From positions 50,877,153-50,941,152 of the forward strand of contig OZ005657.1 in the NCBI GenBank assembly GCA_963930645.1: a stretch of 64,000 nt of DNA. The letters are read 5' to 3'. Position numbers and translations under genes: made by a program. Positions 11,661-23,573 of the stretch are shown here, one piece after another (positions within the stretch are counted from its first letter, which is position 1; each line of letters starts with the position of its first letter). Origin of the DNA: Salticus scenicus. Taxonomy: Eukaryota > Arthropoda > Arachnida > Araneae > Salticidae. The notes under the pieces were generated by a model. The model was given only the letters and a program-made list of their open reading frames with translations. It was not told the origin of the DNA and ran no database searches.

Positions 11661-12346
11661 TATTTTCTTTACTTTGTTTTTATGTGCCACACAACAATCG
11701 AGTTTTATAAAGTAATTCTCATATAAAATTTGTCAAATTACTTGAAATATGGAAATCAATTTCAATAATTAACTTTAAGAAATTTTATAAACAGTTTCTT
11801 TGTGTTTCGTATATATTTATTATTTTTCGACTGTTTATTTTACTTTAATTTGTTTTTACATGTTGCATAAAAATCAGGTTTTGCTAAAATGATTATTGAA
11901 ATGCAAAACTCAAACATTATTAGTTTTTCACATTACATTAATCTGAACATCATTTTCATCAACCTTCAATAAAAAGTTCTATACAAAGTTCTTTTACATT
12001 ACTTTACCACAAATATCTACAATTTTATAAAGGTTAATATCAAAGATAAATTTTTTTTCATGCCAATTTTCAGTATTCTGAGTAAATAAAATATCATTGC
12101 ACATTGAATATAAATAATTAATGTCATATGTTTCCTGTAATATATATATATATATATTACAATCTAATAAGTCTCTCATAAAGGTTTTTAAATAAAAAAT
12201 TTCGAAAGCTTTTAGCCGAAGAAATATTTTAATATATTGCATTTTTAAAAAGGTTTAGTTCTGTAAAAAAATAAATAAATAAATAAAAAAATAAATAAAT
12301 ACATGTGTACATGCATGTATATAGACACATTTGCATCTATGTATTC

Positions 12347-12377
<31 letters not shown>

Positions 12378-12975
12378 TGTTGTTTCAAAACTTCATGTAC
12401 AGATTTAGAGGAAATATAGGGATTATTTCTCGAGGAATCTATATGGAATCAGAAAATCCATAGTCGAATATAAAGAGAAAGAAAGAAAGGTCATAAACCA
12501 AAACAGAAAAGGAATAAATGAAACTGAAATATAATGTCATACAATTTAACGATTTGTTAAACATTTAGTTATCTTAACTATACATACATTAAAAACGAAA
12601 AAATAAAAATAAGGATTACTCTTCTTCCTTCCACTTTTTTTTTATTGTTATTTTAAACGACGTTTAAAAAATTATTACTTTGTATCAACCTACACGCAAA
12701 TTTTTGCTTATAAATATAATTTTAACATTATTCAGTTTCTAATTTCATAAACTATAATATAGGACGAATATTTGTACATAATCTCCAAAATTTTGCTATA
12801 CTTATTTGAGCTCAAAGTATATACTATATTATATATATATGAACCCCGTAGGTAAAGGACAACATGTCCATTTTTTTTATATAAAAATGCTTAGAACCAT
12901 GTTCTTGATGTACATTTTTTGTTTTATTACATTAGTACATTATGTAATTAATAACACTGCTCTGCATGAAAATTG
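11661..12975. other. AT-rich stretch with microsatellites, no gene seen
   Basis: Contains (AATA)n at about 12268-12300, (AAT)n at 12348-12376 and (AT)n at 12140-12156 and 12829-12840. Frames at 11994-12242 (minus) and 12806-13021 (plus) are Ile/Tyr/Phe-rich products of the base composition. Confidence 0.6.
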
Positions 12976-13517
12976 TCCCCAATACCATTTTTGCAAATTC
13001 TTATGTAAAATGACCTCCTGAATCCGAATAGGACGCTCGTTTTGCCCTATCACCCACAGTTTTTTAGGGACCACCCCCTATTTTTATCACTTTTCGGTAA
13101 TTTTATGGCTATAAATTTGATTTTTAGGGGGCGGGGGTTTATTTTAACTGTTATCTATCTTCTGATGGGCTACGGAGTTGGAAAATTCTAAAATATGAAC
13201 ATTTGCGGCGAGGGGGAAATTTAGGGGGGGGGGGGGATTTGCCTCTGAAATTATGTATTACATTTATTATATTTTTTTCATCTATTATTAATATTATTTA
13301 CTAAACATTATTATTATTATTATTATTATTTCAAGTGTTATTTTTTTTTTTTTTTTCATTCTTCAAATCAAATTCATGGCCATAAAATTACCGGACAATG
13401 ATAAAAATTGGGCGAGGGAGTGGTGTCCCGAGAAAATGGGGGGTGACTGGGCAAAATGGTAGTCATATTCGTATTTAGGAGGTCATTTTACATAAGAATG
13501 GTATCAGGGCTCGATTT
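12976..13517. mobile_element. Foldback element with about 150 bp arms
   Basis: The left arm runs through 'cttatgtaaaatgacctcct', 'ttttgcccta/gtcaccc' and 'ggtaattttatggc', and the right arm holds the complements in reverse order. Arms differ by small indels. The loop carries G-rich blocks (13219-13234) and an (ATT)n tract. No target duplication is obvious, so the superfamily is open. Confidence 0.6.
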
Positions 13518-14509
13518 TTTTTTTCTTTCAGCGCAGTTTTATTTGTTAAAGAATCATTAAGCGATCACTGCTAGTTGCAAAAAGTGCAGTATTAAGACAC
13601 GTATTTAAAGTTGGGAAGAAAAAAAACGTTGCTCTTCTGAAAAATGAAATTTTTGTGATATGGTGTTTTTTAACACCTGGGTTCAGATATTTTTTTAATT
13701 TGATTTGTTAATAGCTGTCGTCCTTCTTAAAAAATAAATAAATAAATAAACGTCATCTTGTTAATGTGACTGTAAATTTTCAAATAGTGAATAATGGTTT
13801 ACGTATTCAATATTTCTACCCTTGGAATGTGTTTTTAAGATTTATTTCATTTTAATAATTTAATGCTTCTTAACAGTCGCTTTACTACAATAAAGACTTT
13901 TTTCAAAAGTAATTATACCTCAAAAGGTGAAAAAATTGACATCTTTATAGACAGAGAAGCAAAAAGAAAAAGAAAATCAATTTCACTAAAGAGGTTATGT
14001 TGAAATTTAACAGCAATTGATGTCCCAAAGCACGTTCCTCTGTTATTTGTTTTGTTTTGTGTCTGGAAGAAATGAGAAGTCTAGCTTAATTTACACGCGT
14101 CTCATATTACTACAACATGGAAGAGCTACGTATTTAGAGGATTTTTTTCTTTTTCCAAATACATTTTTGCACGAAAATAAACTTAAGAAACTCTTACATT
14201 AATCATTCTAAAATAATGTTCTTTTCACACGGCAAGAAAAGAATGAAAACTAAAGTAAAATGCCATGCAAACTAGCAATTGTCAGTTAGGTTTAAGAGCC
14301 AGTTTTTTTAAGAAGAGGGCAGACTTGGATAGTTGGCATTTTTGATTTTGTTTAAATTTTCAGGATATGTTCTTTATGTAAAATTATTAGACACGTATTT
14401 TTTTTTATCTTTGCGAAAAAAAGAAAACTTGGAGTTTTGAGGGGGGGGGGGGGAGGTCAAAGATGAAGTCCTCTGCTTTTTTACGAAAAACTTACCTAGT
14501 TACGAAAGC
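13518..14509. other. No gene recognised
   Basis: AT-rich with an (AATA)n patch near 13733-13752 and a G13 run at about 14440-14453. The 61-codon plus frame at 14017-14202 shows no motif. Confidence 0.5.
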
Positions 14510-14910
14510 CGATACTTTTTGTGTCAGAAGTGAACCATGGTATTGATAGTTATTTTGTATTCTCCTGTTTCCAGACTAACTATTCGGACATAAATACTTA
14601 TGGTTGAATCTTGGCGCAAAGGTCAAAGGCCATTCAAAATGTAATATATATATATATATACATTTTTTTTTTCTTAATTTTAACTCTCCAAATATTCTTG
14701 CGCCAGAAGTGAGCCACAAAGGTATATATTTCAGTAAATACATACTAATAATAACTACCCAAAAAGAGTAAATTTTGTGTGGTTGATTTTTGGCGCAAAA
14801 AAAAAAAAAAAAAACATTTGACTTTGAAATTATGAAAAACCAAAAATTGCATGACTTTGAATGTCATTTACTGCTTGCGCCAGATGTGAACAGGTATGAA
14901 ATTAGTGTGA
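14510..14910. repeat. Tandem repeat of about 180 bp with GCGCC motifs
   Basis: A module 'tg(t/c)g(t/c)cagaagtgaaccat' recurs at about 14520, 14700 and 14875, alternating with 'ttggcgcaaa' at about 14612 and 14790. The motifs TTGCGCCAG and TTGGCGCAA are near complements, so each unit carries a potential GC-rich stem in an AT-rich background. About two and a half units are visible. Confidence 0.55.
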
Positions 14911-15730
14911 AAAGAAGCCTTAAATAAAATAACAACAAGATCAAGTCACAAACCTGTGGTAACTTACTTATTTTTTATGTAATGCGGCTCTATACTTTGT
15001 GTTTTGTAGCACACGCTAAATAGCTTTCATTATTTTATATCAATACTGATTACTATTACATATAAAAATATTACACCGGAATTCTTTAATTAACTGAATT
15101 TCTATCTAAAGATAATACCTTCTTAATTATAAAAGCCCAAGTTTCACGTGGATAACGCTAAAACTAATGTCATAGTTAGAAAAGTATGTTGAAATAAAAA
15201 TAAATAAATAGATAAATAATTTTTTATCTTTGGTCTGGAAGAACGAACAAAATAATGAAGGACGGATGATATTTTGAATATTCTGTATGAATTTACTCCG
15301 CTTTTTCTAGATTTCTGTCTTTTTTTTTTTTTTTTTTACACATTTAGCAAATACAACGTACCATAGAATTTCTTTTTATTTTCTTGCATCTGTTAGGAGA
15401 GAGTTCTAAATAACAAACACCTTATACATTTGGTTTAGTTTCCCAAATCATGATCTAAAACATGATTTCTTAATTTTTTAATATCATTTTTCCTTCTCTA
15501 AAATATGCTAATTTTAAAATGTGTTAAACATTTTAAGCTTAGTACATACTGTAATTTACAGGAAATTTCATGGTTCTATTTAGAGAAATTCTACGTTAAT
15601 TAGAAAGAAAAAAATAGAGAAAACGCATTAATATTTAAAAATTAAGTAATGGATAAATAAAATAATCAAAAAATATGCACGAGTTAAATAAATTTATCAC
15701 GAATTGTGAAAACACAAGTCTTCACTTATC
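14911..15730. other. No feature recognised
   Basis: AT-rich non-repetitive DNA with a T18 run near 15320-15339; no supported gene or element. Confidence 0.5.
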
Positions 15731-15813
15731 TGGTGGCGAAATGGTTAACACTCTGGTTTTCAGTTCCAAGATACAGGGTTCAAATCCTGGTGCCAAAAAT
15801 TACTTTTAATAAT

Positions 15814-15852
<39 letters not shown>
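15731..15852 (+). mobile_element. tRNA-derived SINE with poly-A tail
   Basis: A-box TGGCGAAATGG at 15734-15744 and B-box GGTTCAAATCC at 15777-15787 have the spacing of an internal RNA polymerase III promoter. A tail of about 34 A residues follows. The acceptor ends do not pair, so it is not a working tRNA gene. It is short, essentially the tRNA part plus the tail. Confidence 0.6.
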
Positions 15853-15854
<2 letters not shown>

Positions 15855-16634
15855 TGTGTAACCTTGAAATATTTTATGAACTGGTAATCGACCATACTAT
15901 GAACTTATTAATGTATGAAATTACAATCAAACTTATTTATAAAAGTTAAAGGCTAAAAATTTGCAAAATATGTTAGCTATGCTACTTTAAAAATATTTAG
16001 AGAAGGTAGATATTAGAGTAAGCTGATATAATGCTCATATCTCAGTGAAAATTAAATGTATGTTTTTTTATGTCTCAGAATTTTTTTTTTTTTTTTTTTT
16101 TTTTCTGCACGTTTCGTAAACTTTTCTTGAAGCCCATTCTTGGCATAAACAAAAAACTTAACAAAACAAGCAATAATTTTAGAAAAAAAATGTGTCTGTC
16201 AAAATATTTCTACAAAAGGAAAGAAAAGAAAAAAAAAATACAAATATAGTAAATTGTAAATGAGATCACTTATTAAAATTACAAGTTATTTGCAGCTTTT
16301 TTTTTATATACAGGGTAATAAAGGGTATTTTTGATTTTCTTTTCTTCAATTTGTAGTTGATCTCCTAATTTAATTCGAGACAAAATCGTTACTAGAAAGT
16401 GTGAATTGGTGAATGTTCTTTACATGTCTGAAGTTCAAGGCTATTTCATCCAGTATTTCTTTAGAAAATAGAAAAAAAAAGTGTGGATATCTTTAATAAA
16501 GTATAATATAATCCTGAAAAACATTTTATCATTTTACCGGGGGAAAAATACATTTAACAAATGTACTTTGTCAGCGTTAACATATAATGCAAAAACATGA
16601 ACTTTCAAAAAGAAAAAAAAAATGAAAGAAAGAA
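15853..16634. other. No feature recognised
   Basis: AT-rich, with a T24 run at 16081-16104; an isolated 'tacagggtaataaagg' at about 16310 resembles transposon tips but has no partner. Confidence 0.5.
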
Positions 16635-17107
16635 ACTAGTATGATGTGGCCACCACAAGAATTTTCTCTATATTATTTTATACAAAATTCGTGCAATGCA
16701 AATTATTTATTAAATTATTTTCCATAATAAATGCAAAATCACACGTTAAAAATAAATCTCATTATGTACATTATTTATACGAAATTTTGTCCTATACTGC
16801 CATGTTAAAAATTTAGAAAAAAAAAAAGTGATCACAGCGCCATCTGATGAGCGATTGATTCCCAAATCTAATCAGCACCAGTTTATGTCAAGTTTCAACT
16901 AAATACCAAGTTTGGTTAAACTTCGTTCATTGGTTCGTGAGATACAGCTTCCACAAAAATTGTGACACACACACACACAGACATTTTCTAAAAATAATCA
17001 AATCGTATTCAAGACATCCTAAAACGTGTAAAATTATTGAAAACTGGAGTTCGAAAATCTTCCCGAATCTAATACTTTCTCTCTATATGTATACAAGAAA
17101 GTAAAAA
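16635..17107 (+). mobile_element. Dispersed repeat family R, internally deleted copy
   Basis: Starts 'actagtatgatgtggccacc' and ends 'ctttctctctatatgtatac' followed by 'aagaaagtaaa'. It matches 43817-44942 in the same orientation and 46094-46923 in inverse. Relative to 43817-44942 it lacks about 640 bp: 'aataaatgca' runs straight into 'aaatcacacgttaaaaataa'. Shared blocks include 'tcctatactgccatgttaaa', 'aatctaatcagcaccagttt' and 'ccaagtttggttaa'. The family type is not established; no reverse transcriptase or transposase frame is visible in any copy. Confidence 0.7.
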
Positions 17108-18062
17108 AAAAAGGGGGGGGGGGAATAGAGTCTGATATTTTAAAATGTACATATTATTACATTAAAATCATAATTTATAATTCCTTACAATTTTCGAGTC
17201 TAAATTAACACATTTAAATGTTAGTACTTAAAAAACAGAGTTCAGTCGGAATCATTATAAAAATTATTTACAGAGTAAATAATGTGATTTGTTTTTGAAA
17301 ATCATCATTAAGAAAATTTCTTTACTGTTTGAACTTTCAGAACCATGCAGTCTAATTAACTTTCATTTACATGCGATGAAAAGTAAAGAAAGACAGCGAA
17401 AATAAAATGGCAAATATTCATGTAAATAACTCTTTTGATTAAAAATTCAAACAAGAAAATAACTCTGTATTCTTTTTTCAATAAATAGCACTATTATTAA
17501 CACTATCATTATTAATAATATGCAATTTATAATATTGATTCATTGCCGCAATCAATCAAACAAAAAAAAAAAAAAAAAAAACTAATTTATTACAAGAAAT
17601 ACAGATTGTATATTTTGAAGTATTACGTGTTAAATAATAATAATAATAATAAATAATAATAATGATGATGATGATGATGATGAAATGAACTGAATGAATT
17701 CAAGTATTCAAATATAAAATGCTTCGTATTCCTACTTATATGGATAAATATTACAATGTGAAATGAAAGTATGGATTAAAACTTTATGAAGTAATTTTTT
17801 TTTCTATAAATAAATGGTTAAAAAGGTAAATTTATATATAAATAAATCTACCAATAAATCTACAAATTGTATTAAAGGAGCCTGTGGTTTTATTAATTCT
17901 ATATTCTTTCACGGCCATTCTTGTAAAAGCTCAAATCAACTTTAAATAATTGTTTACATTTTAGCTAATTAATTTATAACTGTATAAAATAAAATGTCAA
18001 TGTCAGCAAATATTCAATGGCAAAAAAGGGATTCCCGACAAAAATAGTCATATAACAAACAC
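17108..18062. other. AT-rich stretch, no gene seen
   Basis: Contains an A20 run at 17562-17581 and a compound (AAT)n/(ATG)n microsatellite at about 17634-17683. No supported coding frame. Confidence 0.6.
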
Positions 18063-18272
18063 AACGATGGGAATATGGTAGATAGACCCAGCAGAAAGAA
18101 ATAGTAAAAGAACAACTTGGATCAGATGCTAAGACAATATCATACAGAGAATCAATCGATTTATATAGAAATGGGATGAAGACTGGACCACAGTCGGATA
18201 AGGCATTCTACAATGGTTTCCAAATTTATCAAGTGACTCAAATGATTACTCCGAGCAAGATGGAGGGACTAA
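18063..18272 (+). pseudogene. Possible fossil of a LINE reverse transcriptase C-terminus
   Basis: One plus-strand frame reads, with several stops, a Lys/Arg-Thr-Thr-Trp-Ile-Arg-Cys segment, then an 'Asp-Asn-Ile-Ile' stretch, then 'Trp-Asp-Glu-Asp-Trp'. This loosely follows the layout of the C-terminal tail of some LINE polyproteins (basic, W-I/V-D, then acidic W-containing repeat). At least four in-frame stops. The resemblance is weak and could be coincidence. Confidence 0.15.
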
Positions 18273-19756
18273 ATTAAAAAAAAAAAAGTAAATAAAGTAG
18301 AAGGTGTTAATTGGATGGCTCTACCATTAGTAGGAAAGAATAGAAAAATAGGGGGGGGGGGTATCCTTCATTCAGCAGTAGGTTGAAAATGGAAAATCAC
18401 GATGATGACGATTAAATACATAATACACAGACACATACGCATGCATAAAAATACGTACGTAAAAAAAAAAAAAAAAAAAAAAAATGCATTTCTCTCCTCC
18501 TTCTTCTCTCTGACTCTTTAATTTATTTTCTATCTATTTTTAAGCATATATTGCTTTTAAGTAGGAGCAATTTCCAAATTCTGTTTTCGGGATGCCTTGG
18601 ATACAATTCCGGGAGGAATTGTCCCGAGAAATGAGTCTTTCTTTTATTGCATCAGAAAACAGAAGCAGGACGGATGAATGATTCCTCAAACGCCGCATCC
18701 GGGAAGAGAGAGAGGGGAAAAAAAATAGTATTTCAGTTGGGGAAATTGTTGAAGAGACAGAGAAATAAGTACTTAACATTTTGAATAAGTAAGGCGGAGA
18801 GAGAGATAATCAGAAGAATAGTTTCAAAACAAATAAATAAAGTTAAATAATAAAGTAAGAAGGTGAGAGAAAAAGAAAAATCATACTGGTGAAATGAACA
18901 AATAAAAATTATAAAATCAGGAAAATGACAAAAGTTTTATTCAAATATTCCTTTCCCTTCAATATGATAAAACCCCCTAAATATCTTCAGCCTTATGTTT
19001 CTCTTTTCATTGATTCTTTTTTGTTTTTAGATGTCTTACTACTATTCCGTAGGTTCATTGAAATAAATATGTATGAATATATATACACAGATACCAAACC
19101 AGATAAGAATCAGAACGTGACATTGTTCATCTAGATCATCTTTCATTTTTTTGAAACATCTATTATGTGGTCTAAAGCGAACATGGACCTCTCACTCCCC
19201 GTTGTCTAATTTGTTTACGCTTACTTCTTCCTCAATTTCCTTTTTGGAAAAATGTTCTATCTAGTAAGATGACTTGGAAAAAAAGTACGTTTGCATCGAG
19301 TAACGTGTATATGCTTAAGAAAAACGGACAAGTTCCATGGACGACAGGAAAGTAAAAGAGATTCCTGTATTGGGGTCATAGTTTGGACTCCCACGCTTAC
19401 AAAACAGCTGTCGGCTCTCTGTAGGAAGCTCTAAGAGTCCTCAATACTTTTTTCAGAGACGAACTGGCAAAATTTTCTTTCTATTTCACAATCACGCACT
19501 TCACTATTGCCAGTTTATGCTTCGCATTTCTTTATTTTTTGATCCCTTTAACTGCTCTGTGAAGTGGTAAATTTTGTAAAAAGATCGATATTATATTGAC
19601 CAGTCTACATGATAAAGTCTCAAAACCCTCTTTCAAACCAGGTGTTGGTGCCTAATGACCAAAACCGTTATATTATTTATTTATTTATGCAAATTCAATA
19701 AGACCGTTTCTTCTTTCACTTCGAATCCCGTAATATTTTCCTACTGAAAAATCTTC
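18273..19756. other. No gene recognised
   Basis: Contains a G10 run at about 18351-18360, a 24 bp A run at 18461-18484, and a small hairpin (ACAATTCC, 4 bp loop, complement) at 18603-18622. Frames at 18540-18779 (minus) and 18925-19134 (plus) carry no recognised motif, though 18540-18780 is somewhat richer in G+C than its surroundings. Confidence 0.5.
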
Positions 19757-19887
19757 GAGGTGCCGGGTTTGAATTCTGGTCTATACCTGAATGTTTGTAA
19801 TGGTTCATAATCTACTCTAAGTCGTACGCTCCGTTCTAATGAGCCTTAAAGTGGAAAAAATGACCGTAGAGCTACAACCTCACTCTA
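19757..19887 (+). mobile_element. SINE family S2 fragment
   Basis: Begins at a degenerate B box, 'gtgccgggtttgaattctgg', and ends 'aatgagccttaa(a)gtg' with 'agagctacaacctc'. The same two blocks recur at 26949-27062 (plus) and 45729-45876 (minus). Confidence 0.5.
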
Positions 19888-20189
19888 TTAAACAATCTCC
19901 TTTTACTTATTATTATTTTTTTTTTCTTTCTCAACATCTCTTTCAATCCAGTCTTCCATTAATATTATCGTATAGCATTTAGTTCCCTATCACACTACAG
20001 GCATGGGAAAATTTTGTATTTGTGAAAATTTTCGATTTCAATTTTTTGACGTTTACACTTTTTGATGTATGAGAAATCAAAAAATCACAAAATCGACGAG
20101 GTATTCTTCTGTAGATTAGAGAGTAAATTAGTTTGTTATTCTGTGTAGAATGCTATCTCAATAATAAATTACTGTAAAGGAATCGGATC

Positions 20190-20535
20190 AGTTTTAAAAT
20201 ATCAATTATAAAAGTGCCAGAATCATATTGAATTTTAACATTCTGGTTTAAAAATTTCTAAATTATCGGAAGTTTTACTTAACATGATATAGAATAAGGA
20301 AACATTTCGTATAAATCTGAATTATAAGGATTACTTTTATGGTAAAGAAATGTTATCTGTTTAAAAATATTGTTTATTATAATGGCCACAGTCAGAACCA
20401 CGTCCAGTTTAAAAATTCTACTTTAAAATCTTTGTAAATTAATCGAAATTAAATATTTTTTTAACATGGCAAAATCGATCAATATTACGCATAAACTTGC
20501 AATATGGGAATTATTGCATGGAAGTGCATGAAAAC
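20190..20535. repeat. Diverged tandem duplication, about 160 bp
   Basis: 'ttctggtttaaaaatttct' at 20241 and 'gtccagtttaaaaattctac' at 20403 begin two units, each followed by 'ttaacatg(a/g)', 'cgtataaatct / cgcataaactt' and 'ttatggtaaagaaatg / ttgcatggaagtgcatg'. Strongly diverged, so old. Confidence 0.35.
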
Positions 20536-21076
20536 TGAAATACGAAACTCATATCAATAGCATTAAGATATGCAAATTAGACTAATGTAAATAGATTAAG
20601 GCGGGAGGATGGGCAGCCTTATGGGTGAGGCATTTCAGTCTCTGTCAGGACCTGCACATACGCTGAGTTTATTGCTCATAATATGAATATAGTGGAATTT
20701 ATATTAGAAGTTACTAAAAACAATTAAGTTCATATGGGGAACTAACAATAAGCATGTCCAAATATGTCAACTAATTTCTTTTTGGTTTATCGTAGTTACT
20801 TTCCATAAAACTCCTCAACTTTCTCGCCTACACAGATTGTCGGTGGCGTATAATTTTAAATAATTTGTATTTTATATTTTCTTGACTCTTAAATTGGCAA
20901 TAAGAAAGAAATAAACTATTTTATTTTATAAACCTTTTGCATTTTGTTTTCCCAATTAATAGTAATTTAAACCCTGGCGAAGATTCTAATAGTCTTTTGA
21001 GAGTTTTCTATTTATTTATTTTTATTTTTTTCTATTCTGGGACATTTCCGATACAATATTTTTTCCTGTTTAAAAT

Positions 21077-21170
21077 AGGACCCCCATGGAGTGCATTCTA
21101 CCCATAGGCCTAGGACACGAGCGCAGTCAATCGGTCTTATCTTAACCCACACAACCAACCATAACCTCTT
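21077..21170 (+). mobile_element. SINE family S1, 3-prime fragment
   Basis: Contains 'ggacccccatggagtgcatt', 'ctacccataggcctagga' and 'cagtcaatcggtctt', the S1 tail blocks, followed by 'cccacacaaccaacc' as in the copy ending near 36306. The tRNA head is missing. Confidence 0.6.
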
Positions 21171-21679
21171 TAAAATATTATTCAGTTTTTATTCATGCGA
21201 GTATTATGATTATTTTCATCGTTTTATTTTTATCAATTATTTTATTTTAATAATGATTTTGTAGAATTCATTTTAACAAGTGAATTTATTTTTTATTGTA
21301 TAAACTGTTATATTTGTATACCGAATTATATTTGAAACATATATTGCGATGTAAGTTCCCTCAGACGATTATCCCTAGTTCCTTGAGGAGTTGGTTCATA
21401 ATTTTAGCATTTTCTCCACTTTTTTAATACACCTCGTCCTTTTTCCTTTAATATGTAATTATTGTAAATATTTTGAAAACTTGATTTTTGCACAATAACC
21501 TTAATTGTATGGCATGCTATTACGTTTTTAATTCTGCTGAGTGCATGTGTTCAACGCAAATTTTGAACTTGTCATTAACTAATATAAAACGAAACAATTT
21601 GGCATTATCGATTTATACTTAGGCATAAATATTTTAAGGAGCAAGAGAAATTTAAATCAGCTATATATATATTACTATT

Positions 21680-21710
<31 letters not shown>

Positions 21711-21712
21711 TT

Positions 21713-22065
21713 CTGGCCTGATTACCCAAAAGGCTCAGGAAGCACAAGCTTCCCCTCTAAAATTTAAGAGGGGGCCCCAAAATGACTAAAAACAGGTTCT
21801 TGGATTTTCTGTTTCATATTTTCACCCTCAGATTGAATTTTTTCTGAGAAAGGTCGCCTAAAGCAAGGTAAAATACTCACTATTTCGGGAAAAATCTGTT
21901 ATTTAGCCTCAAAAATCTGAATGATCTTAATAAGTTATACGATTTTAATGTTGTGTGTAGAAACCACCAGGTATATGAATGAAAAAAAAAAAAAAATCCG
22001 AAATGAAAGGGGGGCCCAGAAATGATACTGAGCTTCCCCTAGCTTCAAAGCTTAATCGGGCCCTG
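21713..22065. mobile_element. hAT-type MITE
   Basis: Right end ...GATTAATCGGGCCCTG style: its complement is CAGGGCCCGATTAAGC, a hAT-like tip. The left end CTGGCCTGATTACCC is a degraded version. Inside the tips both sides have an 'aagcttcccct' / 'aggggaagct' pair and 'gggggccc' / 'gggcccccc' blocks. No clean 8 bp target duplication was seen. An (ATT)n tract immediately precedes the left end. Confidence 0.55.
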
Positions 22066-22494
22066 ATAAAAGGTTCTTTATCCCACCCAGGAAATAAAAA
22101 CCATAATTAAAATAAGTATTCCTAGAGCAATAAAGAGAATCCATAGTCATCTTGAATTTATTTTAAAAAGTCAGTTGAAGTAACAAAGTGAGGGAGATGG
22201 CGTCATCGACATTTAACCAATTGATGCCATCCGCTTAAAAGACACGTGTTGAATTGAAAGAGAATGATTTCTAAAATTTGTTGATCGCCAAAACTTGATT
22301 AATGTATCGCCAAATTGGCATGTGGGAAACCAAACACACGTTTTATCACAGTCGAAGGACAAATCTCATATATTGAAATTGCATTTGTGATAAAAATTTC
22401 TCAGAGTATGACATTTGACTTTTTCTTAACATTTGCTTGATATTTTTTTATCATTTATTATTTATTATCGTTTTATTATTTATTATTTTTTGAC

Positions 22495-22693
22495 ATTTAT
22501 TAGGCTTTGAGGTCTATAGTTACAATGACTTTTATCTCGAATAATCCACATTGCAATTCACAGTACCAATGCACAATATCTTTAAATATAATACATAGGA
22601 CACCACAAACATTTATGCCCACACCGGGATTCGAGTCCGGGATCTGGGAATCAAGAAGGCAGTGCCCTATCGACCGAACCACCAAGCCCGCCT
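22495..22693 (-). mobile_element. tRNA-derived SINE (minus strand)
   Basis: On the minus strand a tRNA-like head starts GGCGGGCTTGGTGGTTCGGT at 22693, and a B-box-like ACTCGAATCCC lies at 22626-22638. A body of about 110 bp follows, without a clear tail. The opposing open frames over this interval are by-products. Confidence 0.6.
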
Positions 22694-23318
22694 CTCAAAA
22701 GGGTCATTATGATTAGTATGAAATCTTGTTGCCAATTTGATGCCAAGACAAGTATGTTACTTTTGATCCTGGGATAGTCTTATGTCTTTCGGTACGAAGG
22801 TACGATAGTCGACGGTTAAAAAGAATTTATAACCTAACATGATATTTATTCACAGACAATACTCTTGCAGAGATGAAATGAAATCTATTTTGTCTAATAA
22901 AAGAATAAGTTACTGACGAACTTTCACGTAGTGTGAGAGCATCCTCAAAAAAAAAAAAGAATTAATGATTTAATGATTATTTCAGATAATGAGTACATAC
23001 AAAGATTACCTGTTTGAAGCACGGTGGTACAGATTATATAAGATTGATAAGATTCATTCCGGAATTTTTTTAACAAAATTTTGCTTTTAAAACTTTGCGG
23101 TAAAAAATCATTTATTTCTTTTCTTTTAACGTTGATTGTAATTTCTGATGGCTGTCGATATTAAATGAGCATAATAACCTTGTGCCTCAACGGGTTAAAA
23201 AATTCGAAAATAACGTCTTTTAAAACTACGAAGTTTGGTAGATGAAAGTATTAAATTGTACTCCTTAACTGTAAAAGAATTTTTAGTAAATATGGTTGTT
23301 AATTGTACTCCTTTATAT
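22694..23318. other. No feature recognised
   Basis: AT-rich unique-looking sequence with an A12 run near 22949; no supported gene. Confidence 0.5.
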
Positions 23319-23573
23319 AGGGTGACCAGCCGTCTTTGAATCCTGAGGACAGTCCTCCAAAACTACCTACGTCTCAAAAAATTAGAACACATTTGAAAAC
23401 GCTGGTTATTAAGTTATTAATGTTTTATTATAATAATTTATCATATGTATAATAAATAAGATGGAATAAAGTTCTTTCAGGGACTTTATATATAAAAATT
23501 GCTGAAATTTTAAAATTTAAGTTGATTTTTTTTTTTTTTTTTTTTTCTGTCCTCGAGATTTAGGGACACCTCC
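23319..23573. mobile_element. Possible short DNA-transposon remnant
   Basis: Left side 'tagggtgaccagccgtc' with 'gaggacagtcctcc', right side complement 'ggaggtgtccctaaatctcg' with 'aggacag'. The paired GGTG...GTCC and GAGGACAG blocks suggest degraded terminal inverted repeats, but the alignment is poor. Confidence 0.3.

Noticed and set aside
15731..15800. Possible functional tRNA gene
   Set aside because: A and B boxes are present but acceptor ends do not pair and a poly-A tail follows, so it is a SINE.
18540..18779. 79-codon minus-strand frame in a slightly GC-richer pocket
   Set aside because: Ser/Leu/Phe-rich with no domain, no promoter and no splice signals that I could defend.
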